64,000 bases of DNA, from NCBI RefSeq assembly GCF_013343215.1, contig NZ_CP039144.1:310001-374000 (forward strand), given 5' to 3'. The notes below the pieces were generated by a model. The model did not search any database. It was not told the origin of the DNA and saw only the letters and a list, made by a program, of their open reading frames with translations. The translations under genes and the position numbers were made by a program. This document shows positions 51,863-59,729 of this stretch, in pieces. The stretch comes from Acinetobacter sp. 10FS3-1. GTDB lineage: Bacteria > Pseudomonadota > Gammaproteobacteria > Pseudomonadales > Moraxellaceae. Every line of letters begins with the position of its first letter. Within the stretch, counting starts at the first letter, position 1.

Positions 51863-54406
51863 TTATTTGCGATCAGCAATTTCCTTACCGATCGTATTAT
51901 CTTCATTATTCCAGTAACGACGATTACACTTACCGCACTTCCACATGAAATAATCGCTGTTATTTTTCTTGCTGAACATTTTGTACAGCTTCAACTCACC
52001 TGAACAGCGCGAGCCGGTACAGCTTGCAGTATGACCGTCAACGATCTCTTCTTTTGGTGCAGCAGCTTTTTTGGCTTTATAAGCTTCATAGTCAGGTTCA
52101 GTACCGTTGGCAGCCACCGGGTAATAGGATTTACATGGATTCTTTTTGCGACTGATGTTTTCGCAAATAAAAGCAGTCCATTGAGTACCATCACGATCAC
52201 CGCTACGGAACCGGATATAGCCATCACATTCCAAGCACTTGTGAGTATGATCTCTACGCCACTTCTCAAAATTTGGCTCACCTGTCTCTGGTATGTAATC
52301 GAAATATTCACCACACTTCGGTTTTGAGTTGTCTAGGGAGCCGGCGCAACGATAGTAAGCGCGGTCTTTTCCTGCATCATCTTTACCTTCAATCAAGATT
52401 AGCTTATGTGTTTCACATTTCAGGCATGTATGCGCAGTCTGGGTCTTTTTCCAACGAATACCTGGTTCACCGTTATTATCCGGCATACTGTGACCACAGC
52501 CTTTATTGTTGCAACGCCAGTAAGCACGTTCAAATGACTTTTTGGTTTTACTATCTGTGCCGACATAAAGCCGGGGCATCATACGGCCGTTACAGTTAGG
52601 TTCTGTACATTTATGTAGTGGAATAGATGCCAGAACATTACGCTGAAAAACCTCACGTTCAACTTCGAGTGTCTGTTTATGAATATCAGACATGATCTCA
52701 AGCCAGTTAGCTTTTCCAGACGCAATCGTATCCAGTGCTTTTTCCATCTTCGCGGTATAGTCGTAATTCACGAAGCTAAACTGGTCCTTGATGGTTTCGA
52801 TCAGCTTGATACCGTTTGGATTGGCATGGATTTTTTGCTTCTTCTCACCAATAAACTCACGCTCATAAAGCTTCGCCAGAATAGTTGCGTAGGTAGATGG
52901 ACGACCAATCCCTAGTTTTTCCAGTGCAGAAACTAACGATGCTTGGTTATAGCGTTTAGGTGTTGTGGTACGACGAGATTTCATCTGAACTTCAAGTGGT
53001 TTGATTACATCACCTTCTTTCAGATCATCTGGGATAGGGTTATTGAAAAGAGCAGCTTCCTCCTCCTTTTCTTCCTTAGCCTTCTCTTCATCACTCAGGT
53101 CGATTTTTTGAGATTCAGTGAATTGCAGCCAACCTTTAGAAATCAGCTTTCTGGCACGAGCCACGAAATGCGCTGTACGTTGTTCAAGTTCACCATTGAT
53201 GGTCACAAAGACTTCTTTTTCCATGCGAACTTCACGTACATCATAGGTTGCTTCTTCGAGCTGAGAACATAGAGTACGGTTCCAGATCAGATCGTAGAGC
53301 TGCTTTTCTTTTGGGTCAGAAAATTGAATTTGAGTATTAAAGATACTGGTTGGACGGATAGCTTCGTGGGCTTCCTGTGCTGATGCCCCTGCTTGCCATT
53401 TACGCCCCACTACAATGATATCTTCTTTACGCCCATACGCTTTAATTTCTTCTATGGCTTCATCACTGAGGTTAGGCGAATCGGTACGATGATAAGTGAT
53501 ATGACCATCTTCAAACAGCTTTTGCGCATACTTCATCGTATCAGCCGGATACATACCTAATTGGGTAAAGGCTGTCTTTTGCAGAGTTGAGGTAATAAAC
53601 GGTTTAGCCGGAGCTGATGGTGACTGTTTATTTTTGATTGAAGTAACAGTCAGATCGGTAATTTTGGTTTTTAATTCCTCTACCATTGCCTTGTCAGTAA
53701 TGTATTCCTGACCTGGACTAAACCAAGAATGGTTTTTTGATTCCCCGGCTTTAGGGTCCCATTTAGCCGACCAACCTTTATCAAAATTGCTGAACAGCTC
53801 ATAGTAAGCGGTAGGTTTGAAATCGCGGATATCAATTTCTTTTTCAACGATCAGTCGCAATGCCGGTGTCTGTACTCGACCTACGCTAGAAGTGAAACGG
53901 ACAGCATCATGGACCACCTGATGTAATCCCCAACCAATACAACGATCTAGCAGTCGGCGGGTTTCCTGGGCAGCGACCAGGTGCATATCAATTTTTCGTG
54001 GATTTTGAATAGCTTTGATGATTTCATTTTTAGTGATCTCACCAAAAGTCACACGTTCATAGTCAGCGTCTTTCAGACCAAGCAAGACTTTTAAATGCCA
54101 GGAAATACCTTCGCCTTCCCGGTCTAAGTCCGTTGCGAGAAAAACTTTTTCTACACGTTGAGCGGTATTCTTGAGCTTAATGGCAATGTTCTTTTTGCTT
54201 TCAGAAATAGCATAAATGCCTTTGAAGCCTGGAACTGTATAGCCTAAATCCTCAAACCCGCCTTTTCCTAAGTCTCGGATATGACCGGCACTTGCCATCA
54301 CTTCATATTGACCAGGATATTCAGAATCCAGGTAGCCTTTAATTTTTTCGCATTTATTTGGTGATTCTACGATCACTAAATATTTTAGGTTCGCGCTCGC
54401 GCCCAT
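51863..54406 (-). CDS. topA: DNA topoisomerase I (type IA)
   Basis: The 847-residue protein has an N-terminal Toprim domain (KYLVIVESPNKCEKIKGYL; ATDLDREGEGISWH), SSVGRVQTPALRLI, and the nucleophile Tyr306 in ITYHRTDS (more usually ITYMRTDS). Four Cys4 zinc-ribbon-like repeats occupy about 595-847 (for example CTEPNCNGR, CLKCETHK, CLECDGYI, CTGSRCSG). It relaxes negative supercoils by single-strand passage. A second topoisomerase I on a large plasmid may help its replication or transfer. It is transcribed alone. Confidence 0.93.
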   Translation of the reverse strand: MGASANLKYLVIVESPNKCEKIKGYLDSEYPGQYEVMASAGHIRDLGKGGFEDLGYTVPGFKGIYAISESKKNIAIKLKNTAQRVEKVFLATDLDREGEGISWHLKVLLGLKDADYERVTFGEITKNEIIKAIQNPRKIDMHLVAAQETRRLLDRCIGWGLHQVVHDAVRFTSSVGRVQTPALRLIVEKEIDIRDFKPTAYYELFSNFDKGWSAKWDPKAGESKNHSWFSPGQEYITDKAMVEELKTKITDLTVTSIKNKQSPSAPAKPFITSTLQKTAFTQLGMYPADTMKYAQKLFEDGHITYHRTDSPNLSDEAIEEIKAYGRKEDIIVVGRKWQAGASAQEAHEAIRPTSIFNTQIQFSDPKEKQLYDLIWNRTLCSQLEEATYDVREVRMEKEVFVTINGELEQRTAHFVARARKLISKGWLQFTESQKIDLSDEEKAKEEKEEEAALFNNPIPDDLKEGDVIKPLEVQMKSRRTTTPKRYNQASLVSALEKLGIGRPSTYATILAKLYEREFIGEKKQKIHANPNGIKLIETIKDQFSFVNYDYTAKMEKALDTIASGKANWLEIMSDIHKQTLEVEREVFQRNVLASIPLHKCTEPNCNGRMMPRLYVGTDSKTKKSFERAYWRCNNKGCGHSMPDNNGEPGIRWKKTQTAHTCLKCETHKLILIEGKDDAGKDRAYYRCAGSLDNSKPKCGEYFDYIPETGEPNFEKWRRDHTHKCLECDGYIRFRSGDRDGTQWTAFICENISRKKNPCKSYYPVAANGTEPDYEAYKAKKAAAPKEEIVDGHTASCTGSRCSGELKLYKMFSKKNNSDYFMWKCGKCNRRYWNNEDNTIGKEIADRK

Positions 54407-54590
54407 CTTTAATTAATCTCCGTACTATGCCTAACAGGTCATATCACGTAGATAATACATTAGAAATCAAAAAATGTGGGGATGAATTTGGTTTTATAGT
54501 TTTCAAATCCACCTATAACTTAATTACGTGAATACGCTGAACTTATGTTATATTTTTGCTCGATTTTACCTGTTCGGAAAATTCTCAAAG

Positions 54591-55157
54591 ATGAATAAAA
54601 TACTATCTATCGCTTTCGCTGTAATATCTACTTTTGGTTTAACCGCATGCAACAAATCATTATCAGAAGAAGAAGCGCGTTTAAATGAAATTGTTTCTAA
54701 AACCCAAACCACAGAAAAAGCACGTACTGTCGAGTGGTATCAGAGCAATGACTTTGTTCGTAACGATGTGCTCAAAACCTGTTTGAATATGGTGGAGCGT
54801 AAAGTTGCCGAAGTAAATGCCATCGGTGGTGAACTCAAATATGAAGATATCGACAAACAAGTAAATAAAAACCTTGATTGCTTAAATGCGCGTCAGGCGA
54901 ATATCAATATTGAAGCCGAGCTTGATAAAAGCCGTATCACTTATAATGAATATAATAAGCGTTTAAACCAGTACCCTAAAGAATCTGAAAAAGTAGTGCT
55001 TACCGAAGAAGAGCGTAAACAAGCCCAAGCCTATATGAATGAGGTGATGAAAGACATGGATAAAAACCAGGTTGCTCGCCAGGGTGAAGAACAGTTTGAC
55101 CAATTAAGAAAGCTTGCTGAACAAGAAGTTAAAACAGCACAAGCAGAATCAAATTAA
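54591..55157 (+). CDS. EexN-like lipoprotein (entry-exclusion type)
   Basis: I start it at 54591 (ATG before the signal peptide) rather than 54528. The signal peptide with lipobox (ISTFGLTACNKS) precedes EKARTVEWYQSNDFVRNDVL with KTC. This resembles the W-Y-x(n)-R-x(n)-L-x-x-C motif of EexN-type lipoproteins of conjugative plasmids, repeated weakly in a longer helical, Glu-rich mature protein of about 170 residues. An entry-exclusion role is inferred. It is divergent from topA. Confidence 0.6.
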   Translation: MNKILSIAFAVISTFGLTACNKSLSEEEARLNEIVSKTQTTEKARTVEWYQSNDFVRNDVLKTCLNMVERKVAEVNAIGGELKYEDIDKQVNKNLDCLNARQANINIEAELDKSRITYNEYNKRLNQYPKESEKVVLTEEERKQAQAYMNEVMKDMDKNQVARQGEEQFDQLRKLAEQEVKTAQAESN

Positions 55158-55166
55158 TCAAAAACA

Positions 55167-55196
55167 TTGACTTATGCCATGTTTTGTGGGTATAAT
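55167..55196 (+). promoter_or_regulatory. TTGACYTATGCCAT-type promoter, copy 6 (best)
   Basis: TTGACTTATGCCAT (55167-55180) and TATAAT (55191-55196) with 18-bp spacing lie about 48 bp before the thermonuclease gene. This is the clearest promoter of the set. Confidence 0.75.
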
Positions 55197-55243
55197 CTGT
55201 TCTAACAGAGAAGTTATCCTGTTCTAAAAAGGTATAGCAATAA

Positions 55244-55744
55244 ATGAAACGTCTATCAGCAATAACAATTGGTTTAACAATCGCTTGCAGCATGCAAGCT
55301 CACGCAGATTTCTCAGGTAAGGTCGTCCGTATTTCTGATGGTGACACTATTACCGTTTTGGATGGTCGCAACCAACAACAACGCATTCGCTTCAACCAGA
55401 TTGATGCACCGGAAAGCTCACAAGCATTTGGTCAGAAGTCTCGCCAAAATATCAGCTACATTCACAACCAGTACGTGTATGTGGTGGAAGATAGCCGAGA
55501 TCGTTATGGTCGTGTATTGGGTACAGTGTATTTAATGCAGAATGGTAAGGCTCCGGCACTGAAATTCCGCAATAGCATAAACTATAAACAGGTTAAAGAC
55601 GGCTATGCTTGGGTTTATCGTCAATATATGAAAGACCCTACTTTATTGGTCGATGAAAACAATGCACGAGCGAATAAGCGCGGTTTATGGGCTGACCCTC
55701 ACCCTGTCGCGCCGTGGGATTATCGCAAATCAAAGAAATCATAA
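55244..55744 (+). CDS. Secreted thermonuclease (SNase) family protein
   Basis: The 166-residue protein has a signal peptide (about 1-22, cleaved after AHA) and the staphylococcal nuclease fold. It contains VRISDGDTITVL, the catalytic Arg/Asp/Glu set in RIRFNQIDAPE, and DRYGRVLG with the second Arg. It is expected to cut DNA or RNA in the periplasm with Ca2+. Such nucleases are frequent on conjugative plasmids. A strong promoter of the TATGCCAT set drives it. Confidence 0.9.
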   Translation: MKRLSAITIGLTIACSMQAHADFSGKVVRISDGDTITVLDGRNQQQRIRFNQIDAPESSQAFGQKSRQNISYIHNQYVYVVEDSRDRYGRVLGTVYLMQNGKAPALKFRNSINYKQVKDGYAWVYRQYMKDPTLLVDENNARANKRGLWADPHPVAPWDYRKSKKS

Positions 55745-55760
55745 GCCTGATGTGAGCTTA

Positions 55761-55788
55761 AAGGTGATCGGAAATCCGATCACTTTTA
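55761..55788 (+). terminator. Intrinsic terminator
   Basis: GTGATCGG-AAAT-CCGATCAC followed by TTTTATG, 19 bp after the nuclease stop. The rest of 55789-56097 is AT-rich with no gene. Confidence 0.75.
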
Positions 55789-56097
55789 TGCGAGAAAAAA
55801 GTCAAGAGTTTAAGAATTGACTTATCCTGCCAAGCCTGTTGATAAGTCCGTGGATATGTAACAAAATAGAAAATTAATTCCAACTAAAACATTAATTTAT
55901 ACATATTGATCAAAAAACAACCTATTAAAATCAATGATTATTTTGAGTTATTTTTCTGTGACAATTGTAGCGAAAATATTGTCTATTTCGGTCAATGTTT
56001 TATGGTGAAAAAAGCTTAAAGAGTTTAAATGTATTATAATATCCTTGCAGCTTTTTTTAATCTGCGTTGAAGTTTAGATATGGGATTGCACTAAAAA

Positions 56098-57243
56098 ATG
56101 AATACTAATGTGGACTATGAAAAATTAGGCAGCCTAGTTGCTAATTTAGAATTAGCCGGAAAAGCCGGAAAGGTTTTCAATCCTGTCTTGCAGATGCGCA
56201 GTATTGATGTGCTTTTTAAAAGTATGCCACCTACTGACACAGATCAGACTATTTGGCAGCGCACACAAAGCATTTACATCAAGCGTAAACTCGCGTGTGC
56301 TAAACCAGAATGGCACGATTCTGTATTTATCCCAACAGAAGTATGGATGAGCATTCTTGAGCCGTTTAGCCCCGCTCTAACAAATCACCGCCTAGATCGC
56401 ACCATGTTCAATGCAATGTTCGCTCAATTAAGCTGTCTTGCAACCTGGCGTTATTCTCAGGGAGTGTACCGTATTGACCCATATTCTTATAAGCGTGTTT
56501 TTAACCTTAATGCGGGTTCAATCCTGAGTATTAAACATATTAACCACTTCCCAGAATGGTGTATCTATATTGAAACGCCTAATTACAAGTATCTGGGGCG
56601 TGAAGTAAAAGGTGTACTCGTTCAACGCAACTATATGAATGAGTTTGACCGTAACAAGCAGCCGGATTCGCTGATCATTTCATTGGACATGGATAAAATC
56701 TATGACCAGGAAAATGACACTATGAACCCTGCCCCTTATGCAGTGTTCAATACGAATACATTAGAAGATAAATCGCTTCGTGATTGTTTCATGTTTGGTT
56801 ACGCCGGTACGATCAATGCTCGCCGTAAAAATATCCCAAGTGAGTATCTATTCTGGACAGAAGAAACCTTAACTCAGGTATTCGGTCCGATCTTTAGCTT
56901 GATCAACTTGATTTGTGAGCCAACTATTTTAGTTGAATCAGAGAACTATATTGGTGTTAAGCCGAGCTATAAAAATATTGAAGCAAGCTTTATCAGCATG
57001 AAAGGCAATAAGCCAAACTACAAGCTTCAAGCTCCAAGTAACCCGCGTATGTGGTCGGTAGCTTCTAATGTAGGTAAAAATAAACGTCTATACGATCTCA
57101 GAAAGACGCATGGAATGGAATTTACGTCACCAGAACTTGAATGGTTCATCAATATTAATGGTGAATTAGAGATCAAACAGCCTGAGTTTATGTCTTTTGA
57201 AGAAATGATTGAACTCACGAGGTCAGTAAAAATCCCGACCTAA
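56098..57243 (+). CDS. Unknown protein with AcrVA2-like features
   Basis: The 381-residue soluble protein has a central stretch ATWRYSQGVYRIDPYSYKRV, then FPEWCIYIETPNYKYLGREV, and later APSNPRMWSVASNVGKNKRL. As I remember AcrVA2, the Cas12a mRNA-targeting anti-CRISPR whose relatives occur on Moraxellaceae phages and plasmids, it has a similar W-R/G-I-Y, L-P-D-W-C-V-Y-V and P-x-I-Y-x-I-G-x-x-L-G-x-x-x-R pattern in the same order. This is a recalled, distant match, not an alignment. It stands alone with a terminator at 57262. Otherwise unrecognised. Confidence 0.45.
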   Translation: MNTNVDYEKLGSLVANLELAGKAGKVFNPVLQMRSIDVLFKSMPPTDTDQTIWQRTQSIYIKRKLACAKPEWHDSVFIPTEVWMSILEPFSPALTNHRLDRTMFNAMFAQLSCLATWRYSQGVYRIDPYSYKRVFNLNAGSILSIKHINHFPEWCIYIETPNYKYLGREVKGVLVQRNYMNEFDRNKQPDSLIISLDMDKIYDQENDTMNPAPYAVFNTNTLEDKSLRDCFMFGYAGTINARRKNIPSEYLFWTEETLTQVFGPIFSLINLICEPTILVESENYIGVKPSYKNIEASFISMKGNKPNYKLQAPSNPRMWSVASNVGKNKRLYDLRKTHGMEFTSPELEWFININGELEIKQPEFMSFEEMIELTRSVKIPT

Positions 57244-57261
57244 TTAGTAGTACATTTTGCC

Positions 57262-57299
57262 AATCTCCCGCAAGCTCCCACAAGGGAGATTTTTTTTTA
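57262..57299 (+). terminator. Intrinsic terminator
   Basis: AATCTCCC / GGGAGATT with a 14-base loop and T9 follows the gene ending at 57243. Confidence 0.8.
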
Positions 57300-58121
57300 C
57301 TTTTTATTTTAAAATCTCCCCTAAAAATACGTGATTTTAAGGACATATAAATTTTAAAAATAGAAAATTAAAGTTCCATACACTTTTTATACTATATTTA
57401 TAATTTGAGTATTTACTCTTATTTAATCAATTTCACATATTTAAACATCTCTTAACAGTTATACTGAATTAAGCCAAAAAATAAACATTTTGACCAAATG
57501 AACAGCGATTTTTGAATATTTGCACTATTTTAGGGTATTGGTCGAGATTTTGATCACTTATTTACCCTCCCAACTTATATATTTTATATATTAATAAAGA
57601 TGGGTGCTTCACGTTATAAAGGATTTTAATATATATAGCTAAAAGTATTATTGAGATAATATAAATATTATAAAAGCGATTATATTTTTGCCTTTAAATG
57701 TATATTTGTAAACACAAACCTATATTAATTAAATTCCTCTTTTGTGCGCCTATTATTTATACAAATTTTTATTTAAAATATTGTTTTATATGATTTTTTG
57801 TTTTTTTAAGTGTGAAAGTTTGTGAAAAAAATAAAAGTGATAGTTTATTAATATTATTTGCCACTACCGATTACAAATTACCGGTATGCTGATTTGTTTT
57901 ATTGGTAATAAACTGACCTTTATCATTAAAAAAAATGGTAAAAAAAGCTCAATTTATATGGATTTAATTTTATTCATATTATATTATTCAGGCACAGTGT
58001 TGTCGGGCTGCTGATCTTTTGAAGGGTAAGAACAGTACAGCAACTAGCCACTAAGCAGTGACTAGAACTGATGGCAAAATAATTGCGTTGTTGTACGTTG
58101 TTTTAAGAGTTTAAGTAGTAA
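57300..58121. other. Very AT-rich non-coding stretch
   Basis: More than 800 bp show no coding signal and contain long A and T runs. The right end has GGGCTGCTGATCTT-like sequence and the promoter side of the gene at 58122. It could be part of an origin, or an H-NS-silenced region; nothing specific is proven. Confidence 0.5.
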
Positions 58122-59159
58122 ATGCTTCAGACACACGAGCGAGACATACAAGCTGGCAGCTCCCCGGCTTTACAAGCGAATCTATTGGATTTGCTAGGTA
58201 CAAACGTACCCTCTATTAGTGTACGTTTGGATAAAGTGGCACTTAATAAGTTTTTGCGCGACAAATCTGGGTTTCATTCATACGAGAATGATGAAGCCTT
58301 ATTCAAAGACGTAGCAAACTACATCAACTATCATCTTCAAAAAGAATATTCTTTCTATTTTCTAACCGTCAGTGCGGGTAACAAAAACTCAATCACTATT
58401 AAAAATGCGTTTCAGTTGCTTAATGAAAAGCAAATGGCAGCAAATGAAACTGACGAAACAGATAACAAGTCTCTATATAAGAAACTACATGCTGAAATCA
58501 GTTCAGTCTTAAATCGTATCATTACCGAGGTTAGTAAAAACACTTCTCTTCTTAAAGAGTTCGTGAATAAAACAACCACTTCTAAATCTTGGGATAGCTT
58601 TGTTGAAGCGCGTCAGTTAGGCGCAGTACATGACAATATTGCTGATGCACTCGTAGAGCTGAATAACGATTTAAAAATGTATTTCCTGGATAGCGAGTTT
58701 CTTTCAGTAGATCGCTATAACACCAATATCCCTGCTATCTATCTATATGACTGCCAGTGTCGTGTGATCTGTATGTTCAGTTTACAGACAGGCAAGCGCA
58801 CCATTGAAAGTGTCGTTAAGGCATGCGCAGCTATTAGCTGTGATGGTGAAGCTCATGGTCAGTTATTCTACAGTCAGAATGCACAAATTCGCGCAATTGA
58901 TGGTATGCCTACCCCATCCGAGGTAACGGAACAATATGTTCGCGTGGCATACAAGAATGAAATTGCTGAGTGGGTAAGCCAAGTTCGTGCTGCGTTAAAT
59001 GAAATCGACGCGACACAAAACTTTTTAATGATAGAACTACAAGAAATTGTCGTTAATCGCTTCTACAACGGTTTCGTTGTGGGTCATTTCTTATCGAATG
59101 AACGAGCATATAACGCATCTAAGATGGCTGTAGCACCACCCAAAATAAGCTACAAGTAA
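58122..59159 (+). CDS. Hypothetical protein next to iteron region
   Basis: The 345-residue, mostly helical soluble protein begins MLQTHERDIQAGSSPALQAN, contains FLRDKSGFHSYENDEALFKD, and has a strand-rich centre (IPAIYLYDCQCRVICMFSLQ). Its placement between an AT-rich region and direct repeats followed by Toprim genes would suit a replication or partition protein, but no initiator motif is visible, so this is inference only. Confidence 0.55.
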   Translation: MLQTHERDIQAGSSPALQANLLDLLGTNVPSISVRLDKVALNKFLRDKSGFHSYENDEALFKDVANYINYHLQKEYSFYFLTVSAGNKNSITIKNAFQLLNEKQMAANETDETDNKSLYKKLHAEISSVLNRIITEVSKNTSLLKEFVNKTTTSKSWDSFVEARQLGAVHDNIADALVELNNDLKMYFLDSEFLSVDRYNTNIPAIYLYDCQCRVICMFSLQTGKRTIESVVKACAAISCDGEAHGQLFYSQNAQIRAIDGMPTPSEVTEQYVRVAYKNEIAEWVSQVRAALNEIDATQNFLMIELQEIVVNRFYNGFVVGHFLSNERAYNASKMAVAPPKISYK

Positions 59160-59203
59160 ATTTCGCAATCTACTTGAAGTTATTGGGGGTATTACAAAGG
59201 TTT

Positions 59204-59239
59204 TTGCCTGATTCAGTAGTGGTGTACTAGATCAGGCAA
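59204..59239. repeat. Hairpin next to iterons
   Basis: TTGCCTGAT / ATCAGGCAA pair over 9 bp, with AGTA/TACT nested inside. No T tract follows on either strand, so it is not an ordinary terminator. Confidence 0.6.
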
Positions 59240-59252
59240 TGTTCGAGAGGTT

Positions 59253-59361
59253 GGTAGCTGTGTGCGCCATAATTCTCAAACAAAAAGTGTGGTAGCAGTT
59301 TGCGCCACGATAATTGGATACGGTTGCAGTTCGCGCCGTAGAAATGGTAGCAGTTTGCGCC
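59253..59361 (+). repeat. Four iteron-like direct repeats
   Basis: Copies at 59253-59268 (GGTAGCTGTGTGCGCC), 59291-59306 and 59346-59361 (both GGTAGCAGTTTGCGCC), and 59322-59337 (GGTTGCAGTTCGCGCC). All are in one orientation with spacing of 38, 31 and 24 bp. A diverged copy is at 62102-62117. Confidence 0.75.
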
Positions 59362-59729
59362 GTAGGTGAAGTATGGTTTGGCTATAAACTCATAATTAGC
59401 GTTCTGATTTATAGTCAAACTTCTCTTTTCATAATCTGATTCAAACAAAATGCGATAACTTAATCAATACTTTAAAGTTACTGGCTAGTCATCTACTCTT
59501 TGATCACATTAGGAAAACATACAAATGTGAATAAATTATGTGGATTTAGGATATTTTCTAATAACACTATCTTTCTTTACCAACATTTGTGTAAAGCGAA
59601 TAGTATTCCTATTTAGAACCTTTTTAAATATTAAATATTGTTATATTTTGAAAATGGCTAATGGTTTTTTATATCCTCATAATTGAATTGATTGAATTTA
59701 TAGATTTTATTTAAACCACTGTATAACTG

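Larger units (their letters stand above)
59160..59729. other. Origin-like region: hairpin, iterons, AT-rich stretch
   Basis: It contains a strong hairpin (59204-59239), four direct repeats of GGTAGCAGTTTGCGCC type (59253-59361), and then about 350 bp of AT-rich DNA. No gene is seen. The combination is typical of iteron replication origins. Confidence 0.5.

Noticed and set aside
52273..53272. Plus-strand frames of 108-109 codons inside topA
   Set aside because: Antisense shadows of the topoisomerase gene.
59253..59361. CRISPR or attC-type repeats
   Set aside because: The repeats are 16 bp with decreasing spacing of 38-24 bp and no integrase of integron type nearby; iterons fit better.
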